This document shows, in pieces, positions 6,827 through 16,817 of a DNA stretch of 34,138 nucleotides. The notes under the pieces were generated by a model, which saw only the letters and a list, made by a program, of their open reading frames with translations, did no database searches and was not told the DNA's origin. Source of the stretch: a bacterium (GTDB lineage: Bacteria; Actinomycetota; Acidimicrobiia; Spongiisociales; ZC4RG35); NCBI GenBank assembly GCA_024639335.1, contig JAHEIN010000011.1, positions 1 through 34,138 on the forward strand, written 5' to 3'. The position numbers and the translations under genes were made by a program. Within the stretch, counting starts at the first letter, position 1, and every line of letters begins with the position of its first letter.

Positions 6827-9550
6827 ATGAGCGCACAAGACACCGATGCATTACTGCGAGCGGACATCCGGAGGTTGGGGTCCCAGCTCGGCGACGCGCT
6901 CATCCGTCAACACGGGCCAGAGCTACTCGAGCTGGTCGAGCGGGTTCGCACTCTCACCAAGGAGGGCCGATCCAGCGGCGGCGAGTTTCAGGAGCTCGAC
7001 CAGCTCCTGAGATCTTTGGACATCGAACAGACCATCAACCTGGTTCGGGCGTTCTCGGCGTACTTCTATCTCGCCAATGTCGCCGAGCAGACCCATCGAG
7101 TAGGCGATCTGACGATGCTCGACTCGGACCGCACGCTTGCAGCCACCGTCGATCGGATCCTCGAGGCGGATCTCGATCCCGAGTTGGTGACCGGCGTGCT
7201 CGATCGCCTGGAGCTGCGGCCCGTCTTCACGGCACACCCGACAGAAGCGGCCAGGCGCACCCTGCTCACGAAGCTCGGCACCATCGCAGAGCTCTTGGAC
7301 GACCGGCTCAGCCCACGCAGGACCGAGGCCGAGCTCGAGCGTATCGACCGTCGAGTCGCCGAGATCATCGATCAGATCTGGCAAACCAACGAACTGCGCT
7401 CTGCCCGGCCGCAACCGATCGATGAGGCGAGGTCGGCGATCTTCTATCTCGGCCAGCTCGAGACCGAGGTCCTGCCCGGGTTGGGCGAAGACATCTCGAT
7501 TCAACTCGAGCGCCTGGGCAGGCCTCGCACGAGATTCGGCGTCCCGGTCCGGTTCGGCACCTGGGTAGGAGGCGACCGAGACGGAAACCCGTCGGTGACA
7601 GCGGAGACCACGCTGTCGGTGCTCGAGGTGCAGCACGACCATGGCCTTCGGAATCTCATCGAGATGATCGAAGTCGCCGCAGAGGAGATGTCGACGTCCT
7701 CGGCCATTCGAGGAGTGAGCGAGGAACTGGGACAGAGTCTCGAACAGGACCGTTCGCATCTCCCGGGCGTCTGGGAGCGTTTTCGCACCCTCAACGCCGA
7801 GGAGCCGTACAGGTTGAAGTGTGCGTACATCCATCAACGGCTCAGGAACACCCGCAGCCGCATCGCCGACGGGTCGAAGCACGTTCCCGGTGAGGACTAT
7901 CGCGTGCCACAGGATCTGGTCGACGAGCTCGAGATCATGCATCGGTCGTTGGCCGCCGACAGCGGGCAGCTGATCGCCGATGGCGTGCTCCGACGGGTCA
8001 CGGCCACGGCATCCACTTTCGGCTTCCACATGGCCACGATGGATGTTCGCGAGCATGCCGAACGACATCATGAAGTGCTGGACCAACTGTTCCAGCGCGT
8101 CCACATCCAATACAGCAACCTCAGCCGCGAGGACCGCACCGAGCTGCTGAAAGAAGAGCTCGGAAGCCGCCGCCCGCTGTCCTCGCCGGCCACCTCTCTC
8201 GAAGGCCGGGCCCAGGTCACTTTCGACTCGTTCCGGGCGATCACGGAGGCGCTGGATCGCTTCGGCGATGACGTGATCGAGAGCTACATCATCTCGATGA
8301 CGCGTGACATCGACGACGTTCTGGCTGCCGCCGTGCTGGGGCGCGAGACCGGTTTGATCGATCTCCACGGTGGGGTAGCCCGCATTGGATTCGTCCCGCT
8401 GTTCGAGACGATCGAGGAGCTGAGGCGAGCCGGCGATCTGCTCGACAGCCTCTTGTCGTGCGAGCCCTATCGGAAGATCGTCGCAATGAACGGGAACGTC
8501 CAGGAGGTCATGCTGGGCTACTCGGACTCGAACAAGTTCGGCGGGATCATGACATCGCAGTGGGAGATCTACAAGGCCCAGCGCCTGCTGCGGAGCTCCG
8601 CGCAGCGACACGGAATCACGTTACGGCTCTTTCACGGCCGTGGTGGGACGATCGGGCGCGGTGGCGGCCCAACGCACCAGGCGATCCTCGCCCAGCCCTT
8701 CGGGACGATCGACGGCCCGATCAAGGTGACCGAACAGGGCGAAGTCATCTCCGACAAGTACGGCCTTCCTCCGATCGCCGCCAGAAATCTCGAGCTGGCA
8801 CTCTCGTCGGTACTCGAGGCCTCGCTGCTCCACCGGGTGTCCCGCCAGCCGAAGGACGTGCTCGATGTCTGGACGTCGACGATGGAGGCCGTATCGGACG
8901 CTGCCTTTGCGAAGTACCGGGCGCTGGTCGAGTCGCCCGGACTCGTCGACTACTTCCTGTCGGCGACCCCGGTGGAGGAACTCGGTCAGATGAACATCGG
9001 TTCGCGTCCGTCCCGACGCCCTGGCGGCGGAGGTGCCGGCCTCGAGGATCTGCGGGCGATTCCATGGGTGTTCGGCTGGACCCAGTCACGCCAGATCGTT
9101 CCCGGCTGGTTCGGCGTCGGGACCGGCATCGAGACGTTCCGATCGGAACACGGGGACGATGCCCTCAGAGAGATGATGGACAAGTGGCTGTTTCTCCAGA
9201 CGTTCGTGTCCAATGTCGAGATGACCTTGACCAAGACCGACATGGCCATCGCCCAGCGATACGTCGAACAGCTCGTCCCGGAGGAACACCGCCATCTGTT
9301 CGACGTGATCCGGGACGAGTACGAGCGGACCGCCGAGCAGATCGCGTGGATGACAGGTAGTGGGCTGATGGAGCGCCTCCCGGTTCTCAAGCGAACGCTG
9401 TCGGTACGTGACAACTACCTCAACCCGCTCAACTTCCTTCAGATCGCCCTGCTGGAACGCAGCCGCAGCGACCACGACGACCCCGACACTGCCCGCGCAC
9501 TCCTGCTCACAGTCAACGGCGTCGCCGCCGGGATGCGCAACACGGGTTGA
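6827..9550 (+). CDS. ppc: Phosphoenolpyruvate carboxylase
   Basis: VFTAHPTEAARRT, GYSDSNKFGGIMTSQWEIYKAQ, LRLFHGRGGTIGRGGGPTHQAILAQP, IGSRPSRR, RAIPWVFGWTQSR, C-terminal GMRNTG. ATG at 6827 preceded by GAAAGG. Confidence 0.97.
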   Translation: MSAQDTDALLRADIRRLGSQLGDALIRQHGPELLELVERVRTLTKEGRSSGGEFQELDQLLRSLDIEQTINLVRAFSAYFYLANVAEQTHRVGDLTMLDSDRTLAATVDRILEADLDPELVTGVLDRLELRPVFTAHPTEAARRTLLTKLGTIAELLDDRLSPRRTEAELERIDRRVAEIIDQIWQTNELRSARPQPIDEARSAIFYLGQLETEVLPGLGEDISIQLERLGRPRTRFGVPVRFGTWVGGDRDGNPSVTAETTLSVLEVQHDHGLRNLIEMIEVAAEEMSTSSAIRGVSEELGQSLEQDRSHLPGVWERFRTLNAEEPYRLKCAYIHQRLRNTRSRIADGSKHVPGEDYRVPQDLVDELEIMHRSLAADSGQLIADGVLRRVTATASTFGFHMATMDVREHAERHHEVLDQLFQRVHIQYSNLSREDRTELLKEELGSRRPLSSPATSLEGRAQVTFDSFRAITEALDRFGDDVIESYIISMTRDIDDVLAAAVLGRETGLIDLHGGVARIGFVPLFETIEELRRAGDLLDSLLSCEPYRKIVAMNGNVQEVMLGYSDSNKFGGIMTSQWEIYKAQRLLRSSAQRHGITLRLFHGRGGTIGRGGGPTHQAILAQPFGTIDGPIKVTEQGEVISDKYGLPPIAARNLELALSSVLEASLLHRVSRQPKDVLDVWTSTMEAVSDAAFAKYRALVESPGLVDYFLSATPVEELGQMNIGSRPSRRPGGGGAGLEDLRAIPWVFGWTQSRQIVPGWFGVGTGIETFRSEHGDDALREMMDKWLFLQTFVSNVEMTLTKTDMAIAQRYVEQLVPEEHRHLFDVIRDEYERTAEQIAWMTGSGLMERLPVLKRTLSVRDNYLNPLNFLQIALLERSRSDHDDPDTARALLLTVNGVAAGMRNTG

Positions 9551-9556
9551 GTCGGG

Positions 9557-9577
9557 CCGGCGCCCTTCCGCCGCCGG
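9557..9577 (+). terminator. Possible hairpin terminator downstream of ppc (no clear T-tract)
   Basis: CCGGCG-ccttccgc region-CGCCGG just after the ppc stop; stem extendable with G-T pairs. Confidence 0.35.
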
Positions 9578-9611
9578 TTCTCAGTCATCGGTCATCGGCT
9601 CTGGCCAACGG
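9577..9611. repeat. Degenerate heptad tandem repeat
   Basis: GTTCTCA GTCATCG GTCATCG GCTCTGG CCAACGG. Confidence 0.5.
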
Positions 9612-9706
9612 TTCGGAGATAGACGGTTGCTGTCGTCCTCACAGTTCAGGGTTTGTTTCGGGATGTCAGGGCGGACTAGCTCCGGAGTCGTGGTTTGCTG
9701 GCGGGC

Positions 9707-11119
9707 ATGAAGAACACGAGTTTGATGGTGATCCTCGCATTGGTGGCGACGGCGTGCACTGCCGCGGTCGAATCGACGACGACCACCCTCTCCGACACGC
9801 CTCCGACGACTGTCACCCCCGAGACGACAACGACGACCGCTCCGTCCCCGGCGGGGCCGTTCGGTGAGGCGCCTGAAGTGCCTGACGGGCCGCTGTCGGA
9901 GGAGGCGATCGCGGCCGTGGATGCGATCTTCGATCGGCTCGACCGACCCATTGCCGCCTCGCACCTCGCGGCGTTCGCCGACACCGGAGACGCGAGGCTC
10001 GTCTGGCTGCTCGCCGATCTCCTCAGGTTCTCTTCTGCCCCGTCGGTCAACGAATCCGCCGTACGGGCAGCGTCGGACCTGGCCGGCGTCGAGTTCTCCG
10101 GTCCCGTCTCGTGGGTGTCCATCTCCGATCATCTCATCGCATGGGATCTGCCGTCGTTCCCGGGATACGAGTCGTACAAAGGGCGGCTCTACACCCACAT
10201 CGACCCTCGGTGGGACTTCCTCTTCAGCGATCCGAACGACATCGACTACCGGCTGCTGTCGTGGGGAGGCGTCCCACCCGACGACAGGCCGTTCGGAGAC
10301 GCCGAACCGTGCCGGCTCGGCTGCATCCCCTCGCTCGACGAGCCGGCCGTCACCGACGCCGCAGGCGGAGCCTGGTACCCCGAAGAACGGATCGTCTTCG
10401 GCGTCGAGATCAACGGCGCGACCCGCGCCTACCCGAAGAACATCATGGAAGTCCACGAGATGGTCAACGACACGCTCGGCGGTCGGGATTTCGGGCTCCC
10501 CTACTGCACGTTGTGCGGATCGGCCCAGGTGTTCTTCACCGACGATGTCGACGGGTTCGATCGACCAATCCTGCGGACGTCGGGCCTGCTGTCCCGGTCC
10601 AACAAGGTGATGTACGACCTGATCACCGAGTCGGTGTTCGACACGTTCACCGGCCGAGCGATCTCCGGACCGCTCTTCGAGGCCGGCCTCACACTCCCCC
10701 AAGGCTCGGTCGTCGTCTCGACCTGGGGCGACTGGAAGGCGGATCACCCCGAGACGACGATCGTTGCCCCGGACGGCGGCATCGGCCGCACCTACCGCCT
10801 CGACCCGTTGGGTGGCCGTGACGATCGAGGACCGATCTTCCCGATCGGCGAACGAGACCAACGGCTGACGGTTCAGTCCCAGGTCGTTGGGGTCGTTTCA
10901 GCCGACGGGACAGAGGTCGCCTTCCCGGCCGCCGAGGCCCGCCAACAACTCGAAGATGGCGTGCCGGTCGAACTGGCCGGGATCACTCTCGAGCTCGACG
11001 GATCGGGTCTGATCGCCTTCGAGAACGGCGAACAGGTTGCCTCCCACCAGTCCTTCTGGTTCGCCTGGAGCCAGTTCCATCCAGCTACCAAGCTCTGGTC
11101 TCCGATTGGGAACGATTGA
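9707..11119 (+). CDS. DUF3179-domain lipoprotein
   Basis: MKNTSLMVILALVATACTAA (lipobox), Thr-rich linker, RIVFGVEINGATRAYPKNIMEVHEMVNDTLGGRDFGLPYCTLCGSAQVF...TSGLLSRSNKVMYDLITESVFDTFTGRAISGPL. Confidence 0.85.
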   Translation: MKNTSLMVILALVATACTAAVESTTTTLSDTPPTTVTPETTTTTAPSPAGPFGEAPEVPDGPLSEEAIAAVDAIFDRLDRPIAASHLAAFADTGDARLVWLLADLLRFSSAPSVNESAVRAASDLAGVEFSGPVSWVSISDHLIAWDLPSFPGYESYKGRLYTHIDPRWDFLFSDPNDIDYRLLSWGGVPPDDRPFGDAEPCRLGCIPSLDEPAVTDAAGGAWYPEERIVFGVEINGATRAYPKNIMEVHEMVNDTLGGRDFGLPYCTLCGSAQVFFTDDVDGFDRPILRTSGLLSRSNKVMYDLITESVFDTFTGRAISGPLFEAGLTLPQGSVVVSTWGDWKADHPETTIVAPDGGIGRTYRLDPLGGRDDRGPIFPIGERDQRLTVQSQVVGVVSADGTEVAFPAAEARQQLEDGVPVELAGITLELDGSGLIAFENGEQVASHQSFWFAWSQFHPATKLWSPIGND

Positions 11120-11193
11120 GCTCGTCCGCCGGGTGAACTGTGAACTCCTGAGCCGACCGGTACGCTCGCTCCGAATCCCAGGGAGGACCGAGC

Positions 11194-11814
11194 GTGCCAT
11201 TGACCGTCGTGGAACATCCGATCGCCATGCATTACCTGACCGTGCTGCGACAACGGTCGACCAGCTCTCCGGTCTTCCGGGCCGCCGCCAAGAAGCTGGC
11301 GTTCCTCCTCGTTGCAGAGGCGACGACGGATCTCGAGACGAAGCTGGTCGAGATCGAGACGCCGCTCGAGGGCATGGAGGCTCCAGTCCTGGCGAAGCCG
11401 ACAGCCGCGGTTGCCGTGTTTCGTGCTGGGCTCGGGCTGATCGATGCCGCCGTCGAGTTGCTGCCCGACGTCAAGATCGGTTACGCCGGCGTCCAGCGCA
11501 ACGAAGAGACCGCCGAGCCGATGGAGTACTACACCAAGTTCCCGGAGATGACCGACGCCCGAGTCCTCATCCTCGAGCCGATGCTGGCGACCGGAGGTTC
11601 GCTGTCATGGGCCGTGAACAAGGTGAAGGAGCACGGTGCCACGGACATCACTGCCGTGTGTGTGGTGGCTGCCCCGATCGGGGTCGAGCGCATGGAGCAG
11701 GAGCATCCCGATGTACGAGTCGTGACTGCTGCGCTCGACCGTGATCTCGACCACAACTTCTACATCCGCCCCGGTCTCGGCGACATGGGCGACCGCCTGT
11801 TCGGGACGGTGTGA
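11194..11814 (+). CDS. upp: Uracil phosphoribosyltransferase
   Basis: HPIAMHYLTVLRQRSTSSPVFR, VFRAGLGLIDAAVELLPD, LILEPMLATGGSLSWAV, FYIRPGLGDMGDRLFGT; GTG start with GGGAGG upstream. Confidence 0.96.
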   Translation: MPLTVVEHPIAMHYLTVLRQRSTSSPVFRAAAKKLAFLLVAEATTDLETKLVEIETPLEGMEAPVLAKPTAAVAVFRAGLGLIDAAVELLPDVKIGYAGVQRNEETAEPMEYYTKFPEMTDARVLILEPMLATGGSLSWAVNKVKEHGATDITAVCVVAAPIGVERMEQEHPDVRVVTAALDRDLDHNFYIRPGLGDMGDRLFGTV

Positions 11815-12092
11815 GCGACCTCTCGCCCTTCGCCAGAGCGGTACACGATGTCGTCGCCGCCATCGGTGAGGGTGATGTCATGACCTACGGCGAAGTCGCC
11901 GCCGAGGCAGGCCACCCGGGAGCAGCGCGGGGTGTGGGATCGGTCATGCGGGCGAGCGAAGGACTCCCCTGGTGGCGAGTGGTGAACTCCTGTCTGCGGA
12001 TCTCGACCGACCCGCCCCAACGCCAGGCGGACCTGCTCCGCACAGAAGGCTGGGACATCGACCCCATCACACACCGACTGTTGGGTCACTGA
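11811..12092 (+). CDS. MGMT-fold alkyltransferase-like (ATL) DNA base-flipping protein
   Basis: YGEVAAEAGHPGAARGVGSVMRAS...LPWWRVVNS: the MGMT PCHRV motif is replaced by PWWRV (no active-site Cys). Start codon overlaps the upp stop. Confidence 0.9.
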   Translation: MSDLSPFARAVHDVVAAIGEGDVMTYGEVAAEAGHPGAARGVGSVMRASEGLPWWRVVNSCLRISTDPPQRQADLLRTEGWDIDPITHRLLGH

Positions 12093-12126
12093 AACTGTCG
12101 ACTGTCAGCGGTCAACCGTGGACTCA
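12092..12126. repeat. Degenerate heptad tandem repeat
   Basis: AAACTGT CGACTGT CAGCGGT CAACCGT GGACTCA. Confidence 0.65.
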
Positions 12127-12143
12127 CGGGCCATACTGGCCAC

Positions 12144-13328
12144 ATGAGCGTTCTCGACCGTGCAGTCATTCTCGTCATGGACTCCGTCGGCGCCGGCGAG
12201 GCACCCGATGCGGCCGACTACGGCGACGAGGGATCCGACACACTCGGCCACACCGCCCAGGTGGTTGGTGGACTCGACCTCCCCAACCTGGGAGCCGCCG
12301 GACTGGGAAACCTGCACGGCAGCATCCTCGGCGTTCCTCCCGTGGAGCACCCCACCATGGCATTCGGCCGCAACCAGGAAGTCTCCGAGGGCAAGGACTC
12401 GACCACCGGGCACTGGGAGATCGCCGGGATCGTGACCACCGATCCGCAGGCGACGTTCACCCACACCGGGTTCCCCGCCAAGCTGGTCGAGTCGGTGGAA
12501 CTCGAAGCCGGAGTCACCTTCATCGGCAACTACGCCGCGTCGGGCACCGTGATCATCGACGACCTCGGCCCCGAGCACATCGAGACCGGAAACCCGATCC
12601 TCTACACCTCTGCCGATTCGGTGTTCCAGATCGCCGCCCACAACGACGTGATCCCATTGGAGCGTCTGTACGAGATCTGCCGGGTCGCCCGTAGACACTG
12701 CAACGACTTCAACATCGGCCGGGTGATCGCCCGGCCCTTCATCGGCGAGCCGGGAGACTTCAAGCGCACCTATGACCGGCAAGACTTCGCCATGCCACCG
12801 CACTCGCTGACGGTGCTCGACAACGCCAAGTCGGCGGGAATGTCTGTCTATGGGATCGGCAAGATCGAAGATCTCTTCGCAGGACAGGGGTTGACCGACG
12901 CAGTTCACACCGAAGGCGACCGTGACGGGCTCGAGAAGACGCTGGACGCGATCAGGAATCGCACCGAGAAGGGGATCATCTTCACGAACCTCGTCGATCT
13001 GGACATGACCTACGGGCATCGTGAGAACCCGGAAGGCTACGCAGAGGGCCTCGCGCTCATCGACTCCTACCTTCCCGATCTGTTGGCGGAGCTCGGCGAC
13101 AAGGACCTGCTGTTCATCACCGCCGACCACGGCAACGATCCCACTGACGGCGACACCGATCACACCCGCGAGTACACGCCGCTGCTCGTCGGAGGCATGA
13201 GCGCCGCCGGCGTCGATCTCGGGATTCGCAAGCAGTACTGCGACATCGCCGCCACCATCGCCGAAGGGCTCGAGTTGCCGCTCCCATTCCAGGGCGAGTC
13301 GTTCCTCGAGGAGGTCAGCGGATCGTGA
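12144..13328 (+). CDS. deoB: Phosphopentomutase
   Basis: VILVMDSVGAGEAPDAADYGDEGSDTLGHTA...KDSTTGHWEIAG...ITADHGNDPTDGDTDHTREYTPLLV. Confidence 0.97.
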   Translation: MSVLDRAVILVMDSVGAGEAPDAADYGDEGSDTLGHTAQVVGGLDLPNLGAAGLGNLHGSILGVPPVEHPTMAFGRNQEVSEGKDSTTGHWEIAGIVTTDPQATFTHTGFPAKLVESVELEAGVTFIGNYAASGTVIIDDLGPEHIETGNPILYTSADSVFQIAAHNDVIPLERLYEICRVARRHCNDFNIGRVIARPFIGEPGDFKRTYDRQDFAMPPHSLTVLDNAKSAGMSVYGIGKIEDLFAGQGLTDAVHTEGDRDGLEKTLDAIRNRTEKGIIFTNLVDLDMTYGHRENPEGYAEGLALIDSYLPDLLAELGDKDLLFITADHGNDPTDGDTDHTREYTPLLVGGMSAAGVDLGIRKQYCDIAATIAEGLELPLPFQGESFLEEVSGS

Positions 13329-14629
13329 ACACCGTCGAACTGATCGAACGCAAACGCGACGGCGGTGTGCTCAGGGCCGAGGAGATCAAGTGGCTCATCA
13401 CTTCATACACCAACGACACGGTGGCCGACTACCAGATGTCGGCGATGACGATGGCGATCTTCCTCAACGGTTTGAACGCCGAGGAGCTGGCAGCCTGGAC
13501 GGAGGCGATGCTGCATTCGGGCGACGTGCTCGACTTCAGCGACATCGACGCGCCGAAGGCCGACAAGCACTCGACCGGAGGTGTCGGGGACAAGGTGTCG
13601 ATCCCCCTCGGCCCGATGGTCGCAGTCTGCGGGGTCGCCATCCCGATGATGTCGGGGCGAGGCCTCGGGCACACCGGCGGGACGCTCGACAAGCTCGAAT
13701 CCATCCCCGGCTTCACGACCGGGCTCGATCCGGACACGTTTCGCAAGGTGCTCGACGAGACCGGGTTGGTCCTGGCCGGGCAGTCGGAGACGCTGGTTCC
13801 GGCTGACCGCAAGCTCTACGCGCTCCGGGACGCCAGCGGGACCGTGGCGTCGATCCCGTTGATCTCCAGCTCGATCATGTCGAAGAAGCTGGCGGAGGGC
13901 CTCGATGCGCTCGTCCTGGACGTGAAGTTCGGTTCAGGTGCGTTCATGACCGACGTCGGTCGCGCACGGGAGCTGGCCGAGACGATGGTCGGCATCGGCA
14001 AGAGCTACGGCGTCGACACCGTCGCGCTCATGACCGACATGAACACTCCTCTCGGCCGAAAGGTCGGCAACGCCAACGAGATCGCCGAGTCGATCGAGGT
14101 TCTGCGCGGCGAGGGCCCAGAGGATCTCACCGAGGTGACGATGGAACTCGGTGTGCAGATGCTGCTCCAGACCGGCGTTGTCTCCACGGCCGAGGGTGCC
14201 AGGGCCGACCTCCAGCGATGCGTAGACGACGGGTCGGCGCTCGAGAAGTTCATGGAGGTCGTCGAAGCGCAAGGCGGAGACCCCGCCGCCATCGAGAACC
14301 CCGACCTGCTGCCATCGACCGGCAAGCACTGGACGATCGAAGCCAAGCAGGCCGGCTATGTCACGGTCTGCGACGCCCGCTCAGTGGGTGTCGCCGGTAT
14401 GCGGCTCGGAGCCGGAAGAGCCCGCAAAGAAGACACGATCGACCCCGCCGTCGGGATCACGATCCTGGCGAAGCCCGGCGACGAGGTCGAAGTAGGCACC
14501 CCTCTCGCCGTCCTCGAATACCGCCACCAGGCCCGCCTCGATGAGGCGTTGAGGATCCTCGAGAACTCCTGGACGATCACCGATGAGCCACCAGAGCCAA
14601 CGCCGCTGATTCTCGACTTGATCGAATAG
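13325..14629 (+). CDS. deoA: Pyrimidine-nucleoside/thymidine phosphorylase
   Basis: DKHSTGGVGDKVSIPLGPMVAVCGVAIPMMSGRGLGHTGGTLDKLESIPGF; GTGA overlap with deoB stop. Confidence 0.96.
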   Translation: MNTVELIERKRDGGVLRAEEIKWLITSYTNDTVADYQMSAMTMAIFLNGLNAEELAAWTEAMLHSGDVLDFSDIDAPKADKHSTGGVGDKVSIPLGPMVAVCGVAIPMMSGRGLGHTGGTLDKLESIPGFTTGLDPDTFRKVLDETGLVLAGQSETLVPADRKLYALRDASGTVASIPLISSSIMSKKLAEGLDALVLDVKFGSGAFMTDVGRARELAETMVGIGKSYGVDTVALMTDMNTPLGRKVGNANEIAESIEVLRGEGPEDLTEVTMELGVQMLLQTGVVSTAEGARADLQRCVDDGSALEKFMEVVEAQGGDPAAIENPDLLPSTGKHWTIEAKQAGYVTVCDARSVGVAGMRLGAGRARKEDTIDPAVGITILAKPGDEVEVGTPLAVLEYRHQARLDEALRILENSWTITDEPPEPTPLILDLIE

Positions 14630-14677
14630 CTCGCTGCGCTCGCATGCTCGGGCCGGCGCCCTCACAGCTACCGGCCC

Positions 14678-14705
14678 CTTGGCTGTTGACCATTGGCCTC
14701 ACGGG
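14678..14705. repeat. Degenerate heptad tandem repeat
   Basis: CTTGGCT GTTGACC ATTGGCC TCACGGG. Confidence 0.4.
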
Positions 14706-14931
14706 CCGCAACCTGGATCGCGAGCCCGAGCACCGCTGCCGGCACGGCATCGCGCTCGCCTCGCTCCGCATGACCGGACCATTCGTCCCTCGCTCAGACC
14801 GGTTCGCATGGTCGCGCGGCGGCCTCCCCCACAGAATCGACCTCCCAGCCTCGAACAACGCCCGCCACGTGGAGCCAGATGCCACCAGCCAGAAGCCAAG
14901 AGCTGCGAGCGCATCGAGCTCCCGGATTCCT

Positions 14932-14953
14932 TTACCGACCATTCGGTCGGTAA
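14932..14953. promoter_or_regulatory. Palindromic operator, likely for a TetR-family regulator, upstream of etfBA
   Basis: TTACCGACC-ATTC-GGTCGGTAA: perfect 9-bp arms, 4-bp spacer, 37 bp between its end and the etfB ATG. Confidence 0.75.
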
Positions 14954-14990
14954 CCTTGGACGCAACCCGAACGAGCAAGGAGTACAGCCG

Positions 14991-15749
14991 ATGAAGGTGG
15001 TCGTCTGTGTCAAACAGATCCCCGATCCAGCAAGCCCCTACACCTTGGAAGCGGACAGCCACTGGCTGGTCCGCCCCACCGAGCAGGTCCTGGACGATGG
15101 CGACAGGTACGGAGTCGAAATGGGGCTCCAGCTCGCTCAGGCCCACGAGGGCTCGGTCACGTTGGTGAGCATGGGACCTGCGGGAAACATGCAGGGCATT
15201 CGCCAGGCACTTGCGATGGGGGCCGACAAGGCAGTCGTGGTCGACGATTCGTCGCTCCGGGGCTCCGACGCCCTCACGACGGCCAGAATCCTCGCCAAAG
15301 CGATCGAGAACGAGGAATTCGATCTGGTCATTTCCGGGTGCGAGTCGACCGACGGCTACTCAGGCGTGGTTCCGCAGATGATCGCCGAGCTGCTCGATGT
15401 CCCGGCGCTGACGTACGCGACCAGCGTGGACCTCTCTGCCGAATCGGTTTCGATCAATCGCCAGACCGATCTCGGATACGACGTCGTCAACGCCTCGCTG
15501 CCGGCACTCGTGTCGGTCACTGCGGGGGTCGTCGAGCCTCGCTACCCCACCTTCAAGGGGATCATGGAGGCGAAGAAGAAGCCCGTCGAGACACTCGGCA
15601 TCTCCGACCTGGGCATCGACCCGACGATCGAACAGACCGTTGCCGGAATCACCGCCGCGCCCGAGCGGGCCGCCGGAGAGAAGATCGAAGACGAGGGCGA
15701 GGCGCATCTGCGCGTCGTCGAGAAGCTCGAAGAAGTGAAGGTGATCTGA
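14991..15749 (+). CDS. etfB: Electron transfer flavoprotein beta subunit
   Basis: MKVVVCVKQIPDP...ALAMGADKAVVVDD...VISGCESTDGYSGVVPQMIAELLDVPALTY; AAGGAG upstream of ATG. Confidence 0.96.
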   Translation: MKVVVCVKQIPDPASPYTLEADSHWLVRPTEQVLDDGDRYGVEMGLQLAQAHEGSVTLVSMGPAGNMQGIRQALAMGADKAVVVDDSSLRGSDALTTARILAKAIENEEFDLVISGCESTDGYSGVVPQMIAELLDVPALTYATSVDLSAESVSINRQTDLGYDVVNASLPALVSVTAGVVEPRYPTFKGIMEAKKKPVETLGISDLGIDPTIEQTVAGITAAPERAAGEKIEDEGEAHLRVVEKLEEVKVI

Positions 15750-15750
15750 G

Positions 15751-16701
15751 ATGGCCGATGTATGGGTCTTCACACAGGAGATGAATGGCGAGCCGAGCTC
15801 GCTGAGCCTCGAGCTCCTCACCAAGGCACGCAGCCTCGGAGATGTGACCGCGGTGTATGTCGGAGCAGGATCCGACGCGGCGTTCGCTGCGGTCGGCGAA
15901 TACGGGGCGGCGAATGTCCTCCACATCGATCCCGGATCCGAGCTGGTCTCCGGCACGGTGGCGGCCACGCTCGCTGCAGCTGTCGGCGACCAGGCACCCG
16001 ACTTGATCCTCTTCGGGCAGGCATATGACGACCGCGACGTCGCCGGCCGTCTTGCCGCCAAGCTGGGCAAGTCGGTGCTGTCGAACGCCGTTGATGTCTC
16101 GCTCAACGGGCAGGCGGAGGCGCAACACGAGATCTTCGGTGGCACCCAGGTCGTCACCGCCAAGCTCACCGGTTCGGCACCGTTCATCGTCCTCGCTCGG
16201 CCGAAGAGCTTCCCGGCGGAGCCGTCCGGTGGCGGTGCCCCGGGTGTGACGAAGCTGGACCTGGTCGATGCCGGCCGTTCGGCTGCAACCGTGGCCGAGA
16301 GCCACGTGGAGCAGAAGGAAGGACCGCAGCTCGAAGAGGCGGCCGTGATCGTGGCCGGCGGCCGCGGCCTGGGCAACGCCGAGAAGTACGGGATGATCGA
16401 GGACGTGGCACAGCCGTTGAAGGCTGCCACGGGTGCGACCCGAGCGATCGTCGATGCCGGTTGGGTGCCGTACGCCAAGCAGGTCGGCCAGACCGGCAAG
16501 ACGGTCAAGCCGGACGTCTACATCGCCGCAGGCGTATCGGGTGCCATGCAGCATCTGGTGGGCATGAAGGACTCCAAGACGATCATTGCGATCAACAAAG
16601 ATCCGGACGCCCCGATCTTCGACGTCGCCGACCTCGGCATCGTCGGGGATGTCAACAACGTGCTCCCAAAACTCGCCGAGGAACTCCAAAAGCGAGTCTG
16701 A
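15751..16701 (+). CDS. etfA: Electron transfer flavoprotein alpha subunit
   Basis: C-terminal FAD domain: [100 protein letters not shown]. Confidence 0.97.
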   Translation: MADVWVFTQEMNGEPSSLSLELLTKARSLGDVTAVYVGAGSDAAFAAVGEYGAANVLHIDPGSELVSGTVAATLAAAVGDQAPDLILFGQAYDDRDVAGRLAAKLGKSVLSNAVDVSLNGQAEAQHEIFGGTQVVTAKLTGSAPFIVLARPKSFPAEPSGGGAPGVTKLDLVDAGRSAATVAESHVEQKEGPQLEEAAVIVAGGRGLGNAEKYGMIEDVAQPLKAATGATRAIVDAGWVPYAKQVGQTGKTVKPDVYIAAGVSGAMQHLVGMKDSKTIIAINKDPDAPIFDVADLGIVGDVNNVLPKLAEELQKRV

Positions 16702-16782
16702 GGCCCAGCTCGCTGGCGCTCGCGTCGGCGTCTTCGGTCATGGGGTCATCGGTGCACCCCGTCGTCACCTGTCGACTCAGCG

Positions 16783-16817
16783 AAACGGACCACCGGAAAC
16801 CGAGAACTGACAACGCA
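16783..16817. repeat. Degenerate heptad tandem repeat
   Basis: AAACGGA CCACCGG AAACCGA GAACTGA CAACGCA. Confidence 0.6.

Noticed and set aside
6923-8611. 562-aa minus-strand ORF opposite ppc
   Set aside because: High-GC antisense ORF; ppc on the plus strand carries all catalytic motifs, and the antisense product has no recognisable domain.
9581-10861. 426-aa minus-strand ORF opposite the DUF3179 gene
   Set aside because: Arg/Gly-rich antisense translation without domain features; the plus-strand gene has a lipobox and conserved motifs.
11811-12092. Active O6-alkylguanine methyltransferase
   Set aside because: The catalytic PCHR motif is replaced by PWWR, so it is called as a non-catalytic ATL protein instead.
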